A DNA stretch of 64,000 bases. Source: Pomphorhynchus laevis. Lineage: Eukaryota; Acanthocephala; Palaeacanthocephala; Echinorhynchida; Pomphorhynchidae. The translations under genes were made by a program, and so were the position numbers. Below, piece after piece: positions 1 to 11,900 of the stretch. Numbering within the stretch: the stretch's first letter is position 1; the number at the start of each line of letters is the position of its first letter. The notes under the pieces were generated by a model. That model was not told where the DNA came from. It was given only the letters and a program-made list of their open reading frames with translations, and did not search any database. Where the stretch lies: assembly GCA_012934845.2 (NCBI GenBank), contig WNNJ02001842.1, forward strand, positions 1 through 64,000. The letters run 5' to 3'.

Positions 1-561
1 GTTATGGTTTCTATCATTAAATGAGCAAGGAATCAAATTGGAAAACATTACTTTGGCAAACAATCTTGTCGAGATCAAGATCGGTGTATCACTGAAAGAA
101 TGATTTTTTCAAAATACGACAGGGACCTTTCATTTGTCTCTACCCATGCAGATTGCCTTATAACTCTACAAGACAATTTCAGTCGTTATTCCGGATTGAT
201 TTTGTTACAACCAATATTGTTCTGTCATACATCAAACATTTTGACAACAATTTGAGTGAAGCCGGAACCATTGAGCATAAGGCCGTTACGACAACAATCA
301 AAATCACGAGCATTTAGCTGATTGTATAAAAAATGTAAGTAGCTAAACATACATTAAAAGGAGTCAATTATATAAGTCAAATATAGAGGGTTATTCCTCT
401 ATCGACAATGTAAGTCTAAAATTAAACAGAGTGAAGCGATCTAAAATAGGAGGGAAATGGTCAGTTGCACAGGGAAATAATGATATCTCTCAAAAGTCAA
501 TCAAATAATGATATCTCTCAAAAGTCAATCATGAAAAAATTTTGGTTACTTATAAACATAC
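1..561. other. No gene recognised; left flank of LINE family 1
   Basis: No open frame with a recognisable domain. The stretch is AT-rich and contains a short direct repeat near 477-530 (a 'aatgatatctctcaaaagtcaatca' type unit seen twice, shown here only as its core aaaagtcaatca). It may be LINE 5' leader or older flank; nothing decides between them. Confidence 0.5.
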
Positions 562-825
562 ATTCCAGATTATTCCTGTCAGTTCCAGATTATTCCTGTC
601 AGTTCCAGATTATTCCTGTCAGTTCCAGATTATTCCTGTCAGTTCCAGATTATTCCTGTCAGTTCCAGATTATTCCTGTCAGTTCCAGATATTCCTGTCA
701 GTTCCAGATTATTCCTGTCAGTTCCAGATTATTCCTGTCAGTTCCAGATTATTCCTGTCAGTTCCAGATTATTCCTGTCAGTTCCAGATTATTCTTGTCA
801 GTTCCAGATTATTCCTGTCAGTTCC
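562..825. repeat. 20-bp minisatellite, about 13 copies
   Basis: Head-to-tail copies of a 20-bp unit (agttccagattattcctgtc), nearly identical, with one 19-bp copy near 681 and one single-base variant near 780-799. It ends at a GC-rich palindrome-like block (ccgctcgctacgctcgcgg, 824-842) about 30 bp before the first LINE ORF. Open frames running through it only translate the repeat and are not genes. Its position suggests a 5' leader of LINE family 1, where tandem monomers in some LINEs carry promoter activity; that role is inference. Confidence 0.9.
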
Positions 826-870
826 GCTCGCTACGCTCGCGGATTGAGCTCAATCTATCGATAAAAGGTC

Positions 871-2195
871 ATGCCTAAAAAAGCGCGATCTCAGATCCCG
901 GTTCCTGATCAAGAATCTTCCATATCAGAATGCAATGATGGTTATACCAGCTTTGAAGTTGGATGCGATTCCAAAGATTGCTATTTATGGACACTTGTTC
1001 GTGTTAAAATATCCGACCACTCGGTGTATAAACGTAAACATTTCACTTGCGGTTTTTGTACATCAGTACGACTGCTACAGTTATCCTGCTCATCTACTCC
1101 TGTATCACCCACGACCACTCAAACCAATGCTGTTTTAGATGTTTCTCTCGCATCAACACCTGACTTCGCATCATATAATCTCATTATTAAACCTACTCTC
1201 TCACACACTCCTCGTTCAACTACTTCCAAAATTTCCATTAATCTTTCTCATTCTAACAATGCTAACGGTAAAGCTTTTCATTTCGTACCTCCTCTTTCCT
1301 ATTCTTCCCACAATCTAAATAAATCTCAAACTTCTTTATTCTCCTCACGTACTCCTTACTCGACCTCCCCTGTATCACCTCTCAATAATTTACACCCTTC
1401 CATCAAAATCATTTCCAGTAACATTTCCGATCAACTGATTCAACACTCCATTCCTGTCACTCAGCCCCAACCTATTTTAATTCTCATAACTCTACCTCCC
1501 ACGTAACACTTCCAAATAATTTACATCCTTCATTTAAAATCATATCCAGTCACATCTCTGATCAACCGATTCAACACCCCGCTCCTGATACACTTGCTCC
1601 AACCAATATTAATTCTTTATCAAGCACCCCTGTCATTTCCACTTCTATCTGCTCATCTACCTCGACTCCTACCAGCTCTGTCCGTCCACCACATCCACGA
1701 AATCGTTTTCCTTCGCGCGATCGCTGTATAATCATATCAAACTTAAAGCTTTCCGAATCTGCTTCTCCACAATCTCGCCTCGATGATGATGTATCTGCTT
1801 TCAGGTCTATCCTAGCAACCATTCTTCCTGATGATAACCCATCACTTTTCAATAATATTGCTCCTGTATCCTTTATTCGTTTAAACAAATCCACTAAATC
1901 TAATCATCTCAGTCCTCCACTCTTAAAAATCGTTTTCCGACATAGTTCACATGCCTCTTCGGTACTCTCCCAACGTTTTAAACTTCTTACCACTTCATCT
2001 ACTTGCCGTATCTTTCCTGACCGCTCCCCTTATGATATTGCCCAGCTCAATTTAGCTCGCATTGAAAAACATCGACGTGAAACAAACGGCGAGTCATCCT
2101 TATCTATACGTAAAATCAACGGAAATTTTCACGTTCTTCACACAAGGCCAAAAATTCGATGGCGTCCCATCTCTCCCCCTTGTCTTCTTCGCTAG
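871..2195 (+). pseudogene. LINE family 1 ORF1 (RNA-binding/gag-like), one frame break
   Basis: Begins at ATG 871. Residues 21-63 hold five cysteines (C21, C32, C37, C60, C63), resembling a small zinc or PHD-like module. A long Ser/Thr/Pro-rich linker follows. The first frame stops at 1504-1506; the next frame is open from about 1503 to TAG 2193-2195. Its last ~150 residues (CIIISNLKLSES ... PPLLKIVF ... RIFPDRSPYD) look like the RRM-like fold of LINE ORF1 proteins, which bind element RNA. The end overlaps the ORF2 ATG (2159) by 37 nt, an arrangement compatible with reinitiation. The break lies next to an imperfect duplication in the linker. Confidence 0.7.
1382..1615. repeat. Imperfect ~128-bp tandem duplication in LINE ORF1 linker
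   Basis: The stretches 1382-1485 and about 1510-1615 are recognisably the same sequence (protein text LHPSIKIISSNISDQ against LHPSFKIISSHISDQ). They lie in different frames, so the frame change of ORF1 falls between them. Confidence 0.75.
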
Positions 2196-5067
2196 TCGAT
2201 CTCGCTCCTAAGCATACTTTTCGTCTTAGTCTATTCAATACTCGCTCCATTCTCCATAAAGCTGATATGCTTCTCGATATCTTCGATCAATTATCTATCG
2301 ATATTCTCTGCATTACCGAATCCTGGCACTCTGACTCAGACGATCTTGCTATTCGTCGTCTATGTCGCTCTGGTTGTTCTCTAGTTGAATCAGCTCGTCA
2401 AATTACATCTCATACATCTACTGCGTCTAATCATGGCGGTATTGTTGCCATTGCTCGTCACCCAATGTCTTTACGTAAAATCAACGTTAACATCCGTTAC
2501 ACTTCGTTCGAATTACTCATATGCAGATTATCAACGCCTTTCCCTCAGGAACTTGTGATTGTATACCGTCCAGGTTCAGTTGCCCCATCACGTATCTTCT
2601 TTAATGACCTTGCAGATCTAATGTCTCACTGTTCATTGTCTTATACTCCTTCTTTTGTTCTCGGTGACTTTAACATTCGTCTTGATCGCCCGTCTGACTC
2701 TGACTCTATCACTTTAACTAATCTTTTTTCTGATTTTAACTATAAATTACTTTCAACAAGCCCAACTCATATTCTCGGCGGTGCTCTCGACATCATTGCT
2801 GTTCCTAACTGCTTCAATGACTATACCTCCTTGTCAATTACTGATCCTGGTTTGTCCGATCATTTCCTTGTCACTCTTACTCTTACTCGTCCCCATCCTC
2901 CTTCTCCGCATTTACCTTTATATACACCAAGTCGACCATGGAAGCTTCTCGATATCCCTGATCTCTGCACAGCCTTACTCAATTCTTCACTCTTTTCACT
3001 TCCTCTTCACTATCTCTCTCCCTATGATCTCTGCATTCTGTTTGATTATGAACTTATGTCTATCATCAATAACCTTCTCTCTAGTCGACTCCGACGTTCT
3101 CAGCGCTTGCGCCATGCTCCCTGATTCGATTTTGACTGTAGTCTTTCTAAGCGTCGACTCAGTCACTCTTTTCGTTTGTATAATCGCTTTCTTAAACGTT
3201 CTCCCAACTCACTCCCTCCAAATCTTCGTGATTCCTACTTTTCTCAACGTCGTTCATATCTCATTCTTATACGTACTAAACGTAATCTCTTTTGGCGAAA
3301 TCAACTCGAGTCATCTTCCAACTCTAAATCTCATTGGAAAATCTCAAACTCAATTCTTTCACGATCATCTGCCCCTTGTAATATACATGCTGATGAATTT
3401 TCTCTTATCTACAAACTAAGCTTTCTAATTTACTTTCCCTACTACCCATAGCCCCCTTGTAACCACTCTTCTCTTTAAATACTTCCCTCCCAGAACTATT
3501 CCACCTTCTTCCCGTTTCGTCTGATGAAGTTTCTTCGGTTCTGCTGTCATTACCTAATAAAACCTCTCCTTCTGACCCAATTGCCACTCACTTGCTTAAA
3601 AATATCTGCTCCTCTATTTTAACCTTCCTAACCACATTGTTCAACTCATCTATCCGTAGCCGTACATTTCCTTCCATCTGGAAATGCGCCACTCTTCGTC
3701 CTCTCATCAAAAAGCAATCTCTCGACTCCTCACTACCATCTTCGTACCGTCCTATTTCACTTCTCCCAACCCTCTCTAAACTCTTTGAGCGTCTCGTTCT
3801 TAAGCAAGTTAATACATATCTCTATTCCTCTAACTTATTTCCTCCCTTCCAAGCCGCTTTTCGCTCTAATTACTCTACCGAAATTGCATGTCTTAAAGTT
3901 TATAACGACTTACTCATATCGCGCGATCATAAATTATGTAGTGTCATAGTTTCTCTTGATCTATCGTCTGCTTTTGACATCGTCGATCACTCGATTCTTC
4001 TCCATCGCCTTCGTCATGATTATGGCTTCTCTTTACCCACTGTATCATGGTTTTCTTCATATCTATCAAACCGTACATTTCGCGTCTATTCTAACTCTTC
4101 TCTCTCCCATCCTTCGTATATTCCGTCCGGTGTTCCACAAGGCTCCGTATTAGGCCCTATGCTTTTCTCTCTTCTTCTTGGTGATTTGTCTTCGATTTCT
4201 CATAAATTTAACTTCCATGTTATGCAATATGCAGATGACATTCTCATCTATGCTCATGCACCTGTTTATCGTATTCACGATCTTAGTGTTTCTGCTTCCG
4301 ACTGTCTTGTCTCAATTTCCAATCATCTTTCTTCCCTTCGCCTTTCTCTGAATCCTGATAAATCCAAAATTATGTGGATCCTACCTCGACGCCTCGGTTT
4401 CGAACCTCCCTCCGTATCATTAAATTCTACAATTCTTCCTATCGTTGATAATCTCGTTTTCCTAGGCTTCCATTTTGACAACCGACTTTCACTTAAACCT
4501 TTCGTTAGAGATAAAGTACGCTCATCTACCTTGATACTCCGCAACCTCCGTCAAGTTCGTAGATTGATCGATTTCCCTTCTTGTATGACTCTCATATCTT
4601 CTCTCCTTTTTTCTAGACTCGATTATTGTCTTAGTCTATTTTCCAACTCACCTAAATCCACTCTTCTTCCCCTACAACGCATCGTCAACGCAGCCGTCCG
4701 AATTCTCCTCCGTCTTCGTCGTTTTGATCATACATCCCACCATCTTGTTTCTCTTGATTGGCCTGCCATTTATAGTCGTGTTTAAATTCGTATTCTTATC
4801 GTTGCTTTCCGCCTTGTAACTTTTCATACCCCTTCATTTCTCAACCTTCCTTTTCTTGATAATTCTCGTCCTGTTTACCGTTCATTGCGTTCCTGTAATT
4901 CCCTTATTTTACATGTCCCAAACTGCTCTACCTCCTTTGGACTCCGTTCCTTCCTGGTTGCTGTTCCTTTATCTTGGAACCAGCTGCCCACTCATATACG
5001 CCAGTCAACTTACCTGCCTTGCTTCAAACGACAAATCCGATCTCATTTAAACAATATATCTGCTTGA
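2159..5067 (+). pseudogene. LINE family 1 ORF2: APE endonuclease plus reverse transcriptase
   Basis: The endonuclease (about residues 20-250) shows the expected residues: N27 in LFNTRS, E54 in ITESWH, YRPGS, GDFN, the LDII aspartate and SDH. It would nick the target and prime reverse transcription. In-frame TGA at 3122-3124; the frame then stays open to about 3450. A frame break near 3410-3455 leads to the RT frame (open from about 3520, motif block 3592-4785) with LDLSSAFD, GVPQGSVLGP and QYADDILIY. In-frame TAA at 4783 interrupts the C-terminal part, which resumes in the same frame and ends at TGA 5065-5067 after WNQLPTHIRQ. All catalytic motifs remain, so inactivation is recent in evolutionary terms. 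Confidence 0.85.
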
Positions 5068-5096
5068 CTTTTCCATTTTTGTTTGTGGACTTGTAA

Positions 5097-5113
5097 GCGT
5101 ACAGCTTGTACGC
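5097..5113 (+). promoter_or_regulatory. 3'-terminal hairpin of LINE family 1
   Basis: GCGTACAGCTTGTACGC forms a 7-bp stem with a 3-base loop about 30 bp before the tail. The same position in the copies at 14197-14212 and 40466-40481 (read on the minus strand) is GCGTGCGCTGGCACGC: the stem is kept although its base pairs differ. CR1/L2-type RTs are known to recognise 3' RNA structure; the role here is inferred. Confidence 0.7.
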
Positions 5114-5146
5114 ATTTGCCACATTAAATAAATTTGTATTATTATT

Positions 5147-6310
5147 GACGGTATCGTCTCATTGTTCGCTTACTATGGTTTCCATTTTATACCATTCAGT
5201 GAATTAAGAATTTCTTATCTTTGCGGTCATTCCAATAAAGAGTTAGTGGTGCTCTTTCAAAGAGCTCTAAGGGGCTTTCCGGTGTATCTCAAGGATCTGT
5301 TATAGACCCACTTCTCTTTGTCGTATTTCTTAACGACCTGCGCCTGCGTTTAAAGACCCTATTTTAGCATATGCTGATGATTTAAAAATTTTGACTGTTG
5401 TTCGCACACCTACCGATTGTCAGTCACTACTGGACGATCTGGACTGCTTTACTTAATGGTGTGAAGCCACTGGACTTCTGTAAAACGTTGATAAATGTGT
5501 ATTGATGAGAATGAGGAAGACAACCTCGTCGTTCCAGTATCGCATTGGTAGTGCGTTATTAAATAAAGTTGAATGTCACAAAGACTTAGGTGTAATAATT
5601 CATCGCTCTCTTAAGACACGATTGAATAGTAAGCACGCAAGGATAAAAGCAACTAGGGCATTGTACTACATCAAAAAAATACATTTCTTAGACTGTCACC
5701 TCCAATGCTTGGTATCTTATTTTCTTCACTAGTCCGCCATTATCTGGAGTACTGCATCCCTGCATGCTTTCCTACCACTTAGCGAGAATTGCTCGACTAC
5801 GAGCCTGTACTGAAGAGAGGTTCAAGGATATGCTTTAGGGCTGTAATGTCCTACCGCATGCGGCTGCGTGCGCTATGTATAAGCTCGATTCGTGACAGAT
5901 TTGTCTTACTAGACTTGTCATGTCTGTGGGCGATTGTAAGCAAACTTGATGACTTCCCCGCTAAAATCCTTGGACTGAGAAGTAGGACATTACGCGGTCA
6001 CTCGAAAGAGCTGTATAAGATGCACCACTCTCAATTGTCTGCCAACTTTCGACTGTCACATCGCGCGCTCAACTTGTGGAATGTGTTGCCTGAGGAAGTC
6101 GTCGCTGCTTCTTCGATAAAGCACTTCAAGCGACTGTACCTAGCATGGTTGGAGAATCGACACTCGCACTTCACGGATATCTCGAATCCTGCTAGTTCAA
6201 ATGATCTTAATGCGGATAATTTACTGATTACCCTATATTAATTTGTAAACTTTTTCTTTTTGATCAGGCGAAACAGCTTCTCAGCTAACGCCTTGTATGC
6301 AATAATATAA
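5147..6310 (+). mobile_element. LINE family 2 (Jockey/CR1 group), 5'-truncated and decayed
   Basis: Starts directly after the tail of LINE family 1. Reads the second half of an RT: SQGSVIDPLLF near 5280, YADDLKIL near 5370, then KVECHKDLGVIIHRSLKTR (5565-5625), the connection region, and a C-terminus ending WNVLPEEVVAASSIKHFKR (6078-6135) with TAA at 6239. Several frame changes and stops. The 3' end reads gccttgtatgcaataatata. It is the same type as the longer copy at 17.4-19.3 kb, which shares HKDLGIIVHRSLKT and LPEEVVAAPS. Confidence 0.75.
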
Positions 6311-6898
6311 TTTCGAAAAAAATACTGAGCATATCCAGATCTGCTATAAATACAATAATTTTATTTTTATTTTCCAAAAATTTGTGAAGCTGATACGCTG
6401 AGCGTGGATCGATTCGGGACACTTTTGCTAATTGTTTAACATGTATAGACTAAGTTGTACAGTAATTGATTGTTTCGTGAATTAACTAGTTCGCGACAGC
6501 TGGAGTTACTAAAATAGTTATCAAATGTCGTGAAATTTAGATGCTTCAAAATGAATAAGTGATCAGATTTTGGTGATATAGTAATTGAGTATTTTCGACA
6601 TTGACATAATAGCTAATAGCGGATTTTTTGCATAAGAATTTTCAATACTCTTGTCAACAATATAACGATTATAGCAAAGTTTGAGTCGTTAGTAAACCAA
6701 CTTTGTGTTACGTTCGGTACGTCTTATCGTTTGTACTAATAAAAGGGACGCCACAGTCATAATTAAAAATAAACAGTTATAATTAAATATAAGTTTTTAA
6801 AAACACTATGAATTTTTTTGTACTCCATTGAAATTTTGAAATATTTGACCGTAATGAAGTTATTGTAGCCAGTTTAGAAAGTAAATGAACTACTCTAA
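6311..6898. other. AT-rich spacer, nothing recognised
   Basis: No protein or RNA homology seen on either strand. Confidence 0.5.
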
Positions 6899-6903
6899 CT
6901 AGA

Positions 6904-6994
6904 TGTAGTGAACAAATCAAATTTCGCCACAGAGGCTTTATTGGACAATCTATAAAAAGGTCAAATAATGATAAGTCATACAACATTTATGTCA
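6904..6994 (-). repeat. 3' LTR (91 bp) of the old LTR element
   Basis: Matches 10801-10891 over its whole length with about 12 differences. It begins TG and ends CA on the element's strand. The 91-bp length is unusually short for a Gypsy LTR. Confidence 0.8.
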
Positions 6995-7733
6995 ATCTTC
7001 CTCCTTCAGATAATCTTCAAGGTACGTTGGAGCTCGTCGTCTTCTATTAGAGGTTCGTAATTGATCAGCACCTTGTTTTGAACACTCTGCTTCGTACATT
7101 CATTTTGTTTGATGTGCATTCGCATAGTTTGTTGTATTCTGTTTACACTCGAAGAGCTGGATACAAAAGTAGTGTTTGTATATGAGTGAGAAGAACGATT
7201 TACTTCTACGTCTGGTATCTCAACAACCTCATCACAAGATTTTGTATCGTTATTTTTAATTTGGGTAAGAGTCGTATTAGTATTAGTAGCCTTAAGTAAA
7301 CGCTGGTCGAATTCCGATTCAATAGTCCTGCTTACGATGGGGCCATCATTATATAAGCTAGTATCATTTGTCGACATGGAAGCTAAGTGCTTTGTTGATA
7401 TTTCTATAATTCGTCCGTCTTTTAATCTCACAGTCGCATATTTATGATTTGATTCTATAAGATACGCTACTTGCACACATGGTTCGTATTTACTTCCGGT
7501 AGTGAACCTTTTGACTATTATTGGTTCTGAAGATGTTAACCAATCAGGCATTGTGACTCCAAAACATGATCGTCGTGCATGGTAAAACATGCGTTCATGA
7601 GGTGTAGAATTGGTACTTGTACAAAGTAATGAGTGTACTGAATTCAGGGATCGTCCTAAATCATCGTGCCATTTGTTTATTGGCAAATTATTTTCTTTCA
7701 AAACCAACTCTACGGTTTTCCATATAATATGGA

Positions 7734-7862
7734 AAACAACGACAACCATCGACGACAACGACAATCATCGACGACAATCATTGACGACAACCATTGACGA
7801 CAACCATCGACGACAACCATCGACGACAACCATCGACGACAACCATCGACGGCAACCATCGT
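7734..7862. repeat. 13-bp minisatellite inside the old LTR element
   Basis: About nine copies of caaccatcgacga with minor variants. It sits between two direct copies of a ~105-bp piece of the element's integrase region (7626-7735 and 7988-8090), so it came in together with, or grew after, a local duplication. Confidence 0.8.
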
Positions 7863-10800
7863 TTATGGGAGGACGTAAGAAAACAACTAAGACCGACACC
7901 AACTATGGACAACTGCAAGTACAGTGCTCGATACACGACTGCAGCGTCTGGACAACAATCACCTGCGACAAGAATAAGGCTAAAGAAGAATGAGCGTATT
8001 GAATTCAGGGATCGTCCTAAAGCGTCATGTCATTTATTATTGGCAAATTATTTTCTTTCAATACAAACTCCACGGTTTTCCATATAATGTGATTATACTG
8101 CTCGCACTGCTCATTGCCGCTTGGGTTATAAAGAGTTGTGTGACTCAATGTGATTTTGGTGCTACTTAGAAACAATTTGTACTCCTTTGAACAGAATGCA
8201 GAACCTTGGTCGGAGTGTATGGACGAGGGTGTACCGAAACTGTAGAATATCTGCTTGATATATTTAATAGCTGTTAGTTACGACGTATCTTTGCATGGGA
8301 AGGCCCAAGGATAACGCAAATACTCGCCGATCACAGTAAACATGAATTTGTTCTGGAAACAATTTAGAAAGGGTCCTTTAATAAGGGATGCTTGTGAATG
8401 CTTGTAAAACCTAGGTTTCACTACTGCGCAAGTTCGACAGGAATCAATAACTGAACGCACGTCGGATATTGAAATGGTAGATTATGAGAGCGTATGTAAT
8501 GCCACATTCTCGTTTTGTCAGTATGACATAACAATTTATGTAACTTGAATATTTCCGAATATCTTTGATTACTCAGAGCACAAACGATGCGGGAGATATT
8601 TCCGCAACAACGTTCATGGGACCTGGTCTGTATTCGATATCGAAATGAAATTCAGATAAATCCAATCGCCATCGTGATATTTTGTCATTTTTGATTTGAC
8701 TTTTACCTTTCGATAAAAATATGTAAGCAATAGATCGTTGGTCTGCAATGATTTTGAACAATGCTGGCGAGGTAATGGCGCCAGTATCTAACAGCTTCAA
8801 CGATATCTAGGGTTTCTAGCTCAACCGCGGCTTGGCGCTTTTCAAATTTCGAAAGGGCTTGCGAAAAGAAAGCGACTGGTCGTCCTTCTTGACTGAGAGT
8901 TGCGGAGATTGCTAGTTTCGATACATCAGTTTAGACGATAAGTAGTTTATCATCTTCAATCTATTTATTGCATGCAACAGACAAGGCTTCTTTTATGTCT
9001 TTAAATGATTTGGAAGTTTCGTGGGATAGCGGAAATGTTGTGGCGTCGGCAAATGAACACATTCTATCCGAAAATCGACTAATCCATTGGGAATAATAAG
9101 TAAACATACCTAAAATACTAGCATTTTCGCGCAAGCAAGTAGGTGGTGACATACTCAACAAAGGACTCACTGGCTTTGGATCAGGTTTGAGAATACCGTC
9201 GGTAATAAAATAGCCGAGCACACAAATAGAATTATTGCACTGAAGAGTTTTCTCTGGATTTATAGTTAACCCGTATTTATACAATGTATTCAAAAACACG
9301 TTAAGGTTCTCATTATGCTGATCTATTGTTTCCTGCTACCACAACGCCGTCTAAGTAAGAGAATACACCGACTAGCTTCTCCTTGTCCATTATTGAATTC
9401 ATAGTTCGCTGGAAAGCTGCAACGCCGTTTGTCAAACCAAAAGGTATGTACTTGTATTAAAATAATCGGCCGGCGGCCTCAAATGATGTGTACTCTTTTT
9501 CAGAATCGAGTAGTAAAATTTGATTATAATCATATAATCATCTTTCAAATCAAAGCTGCTGAAGAATCTATACCTGGCGACTTTTTCTACGAAATCATCT
9601 GTCCTTGGCAACGGATGAGCGTTTAGTATGGTATCTTTGTTTATAGTCTGGGATTAATCAATGACTTATCTATGCTTACCTGATTTATGAGTAGCAATCA
9701 ACACCTGAGCTCTCCAAGGAGAATGACTAGGTTCTATGATTCCTTTATCGAGCAAATGTTTGATTTGACACTTTATAAAATGTTCCTGATCAGGCTTGCA
9801 TCTACGAGATTTGGTTTGGATAGGTTTGCAATCATCAAGATGTCGTGCAAATAAGCGTGGTAATGGAATCGCTGATGTGAATGACTGTAAGTTTGCTAGC
9901 GATAATGTTTTAATTGATCCTCCGAATTCGATGCTGAAATTTTGGAATCGTTGTAAAAAGGGATGACCGAGAATCAAGTCGGAGTAAGTAGTTTGCATTG
10001 AGTAAGTGCTTTGTCAGAAAGGAAATTGGCGTCACTACCTGTATAAACGAGATCTCTTGGTGTTATATTCCCAATTTTGATGTTGATTGTTGTTTTCTGC
10101 AAAGGATTATAAACAGTGTTGCAAGATATGGCGGATATTTGAAGGTCGCTAAGCTGTTTTGGTTGTTTGCGTGACTGACATACTTTTGAAAAGTGGCCTT
10201 GCTTCCCGCAATTATGACAGTTGAGCAATCTGGCTGGACAATTTGATCGTGGATGCCGATTTCCACCGCAGAAGAAACATTTTGTTCGGTTATTAACGAC
10301 GATGGATTTGGCTACATCAGTTTTTTGACTCTCTTCTTCATGATTGCAATTTGGCACAGATATAAACGATTCGTGAATGTTACCGTCTTAATTTTTGCAC
10401 GTATTTCAGCTTGTTCTAAACTTTGTGCGACGTCGTAAGTTTCTTTTAACGTCAATTCTGTGCGTTCTAAAAGACGCTGTCTGATTTGCTGTTATCGTAA
10501 TCCACGAATTTATGAATCGTGCACATATTGGTTATGATGCTCGTCGGCGGAGACGGCTTTTAATTCGCAATTTTTCCGATTTGCAGCATAGTTTGAAAAA
10601 AAACTGGTTGATTTCTTGTTCCATTTTTGCTTTGTTGAGGATTAAAGATGTTGATTGTAAATAACGTTATTCGGTTTCACAAACAGATATTCTCTGTTTC
10701 CAATGTCTCCAATCGACGGTAGCGTTCTGATTGTCAGGCGCGATTGTGAGCATTTCGGGTTTGAGAAACTTCTCAATTCTTATACAATTGTTCAATAAAT

Positions 10801-10891
10801 TGTAGTAAACAAACTAAGATTCGCCAAAGAGACTTTGTTGAGCAATCTACAAAAAGGTCAAATAATGATAAGTCATACAGCATTTATGTCA
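10801..10891 (-). repeat. 5' LTR (91 bp) of the old LTR element
   Basis: Partner of 6904-6994. Followed on the element's strand by a leader and a gag-like reading (DWRHWKQ) near 10.70 kb. Flanked outside by the target duplication CTAGA. Confidence 0.8.
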
Positions 10892-10896
10892 CTAGA

Positions 10897-11304
10897 TCAA
10901 TACGGAATGATTTGTGGTGCTTAGTAAAAATAATTATAAAATCTTTTCAATATATTTCTAGTCTTAATTATTTTGCTTAGCAAAATGACAATTTTTAAAT
11001 TTTGACAGCGAAATTTTAAGTCGGAACATTTTGCGGTTGCCGCATTATCGGCCTAAGTAATACTTTTTCTATCGGCATGCCGTTTTGTTGAATTACAAAA
11101 GATCGTATAACAAAACTAACTTATTTTAATCAGAATGTAATAATTCAATATAAAATTGAATAATCAATTTGATTAATAAATTTTATAATATAATTAATGC
11201 TATACGTGCTGCGTATGCGATTGATGTAAGATTATCGATAATAAGTTTGATAATGAGACAATAATAAGTTTGATAGTAATAAGCATACGAGAAATAATAA
11301 GTAT
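10897..11304. other. AT-rich spacer with a LINE 3' tail-like piece
   Basis: No gene seen. The piece near 11200-11245 (cgtatgcgattgatgtaag) repeats the 3' tail found at 11825-11860 after the next LINE fragment. It is therefore probably a very short copy of that LINE's 3' end. Confidence 0.55.
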
Positions 11305-11900
11305 ACGAGAAAAGTAGAATTGAAAATGTGCTGCGCCGGGCAACAAAGCTCGTAAATTCAGTTAAAACCTTACCTTATAATGAAAGACTAAAAAAACTTG
11401 GTATGGTTTCTATAAGTGACCTTCGGTTTCGGCGAGATGTGTGTTCAACATGGGAAGCTTTACACAAGGGAAATCACGTCTTAAGAGAATTGATGACTGT
11501 TCGGAAAAGTCGGGCTTTGCGTGGACACAATTTTACTTTAGCCCATCGCCGAGTTATACGCTCTAAAACTGTACAATTTTGACACCGAATCGTAGGTAAG
11601 TCGAACCGATTAAGTGAAGAAATTGTTAACCCAAGATCGGTTTCAGCATTCAAACATAAACTTTTGTGACTTTTGTTTGTGAGTCTTTTTTTTTCTTTAC
11701 TTTTTCTTTTCTTTTTTAACAGTGCAACTGTGAGCTTTGCTCGTCTGTTTGTCGAAATAATAATATTATTATATATAATTAATGACATAATTATATGCAA
11801 TTATATAATATTATATAATTGCTTACGTGTTACGTATGCGATTGATGTAAGATTGTAGATAAGTTAAGATAGTTTTCAATAATAAAATATAATTTTATAA
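11305..11900 (+). mobile_element. LINE 3' end (Jockey/CR1 group, family 3)
   Basis: LRRATKLVNSVKTLPYNERLKKLGMVSISDLRFRRD in pieces across 11329-11450 is the classic C-terminal block of CR1/Jockey-type ORF2. The frame stops at 11580-11582, followed in frame by NRLSEEIVNPRSVSAFKHKLL (11600-11667), the usual end of such ORFs. The 3' tail ends around 11880 in AT-rich sequence. 5'-truncated; lacks the RT core. Confidence 0.75.

Larger units (their letters stand above)
562..5146 (+). mobile_element. LINE family 1 (CR1/L2-type), near full length
   Basis: A two-ORF non-LTR retrotransposon: minisatellite leader, ORF1 with a Cys-rich N-terminus and an RRM-like C-terminus, then ORF2 with an APE-type endonuclease and a reverse transcriptase, then a short 3' UTR ending in a hairpin and an ATT-rich tail (attattatt near 5138-5146). 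RT motifs SYRPISLLPTLSKLFERL, GVPQGSVLGP and YADD, together with the WNQLP motif near the C-terminus, are typical of the CR1/L2 group. Three further 3' fragments of the family lie in the window (14.2, 15.1-16.2 and 40.4-41.9 kb, all minus). The copy is dead but fairly young: one frame break in ORF1, and two in-frame stops plus one frame break in ORF2. Confidence 0.85.
6899..10896 (-). mobile_element. Old Ty3/Gypsy-type LTR element with both LTRs and target duplication
   Basis: Element 6904-10891 on the minus strand, flanked by the 5-bp direct repeat CTAGA (6899-6903 and 10892-10896). Read from 10.8 kb downward: gag with a double zinc knuckle (CFFCGGNRHPRSNC, CHNCGKQGHFSKVC), an aspartic protease region, RT, RNase H and an integrase region toward 7.0 kb. 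A purine-rich tract (gaaggaggaaga) precedes the 3' LTR. Gag and pol resemble the K02A2.6-like group of Ty3/Gypsy elements. LTR divergence is about 13%, so it is an old insertion. It is thoroughly broken, with on the order of ten interruptions, and carries an internal duplication with a minisatellite. Confidence 0.8.

Noticed and set aside
562-825. CRISPR-like array
   Set aside because: The units abut without spacers and the context is a eukaryotic LINE.
465-878. Two open frames of 137 and 101 codons through 465-878
   Set aside because: They translate the 20-bp minisatellite in two frames (repeating FQIIPVSSRLFLSVPDYSC); no independent coding evidence.
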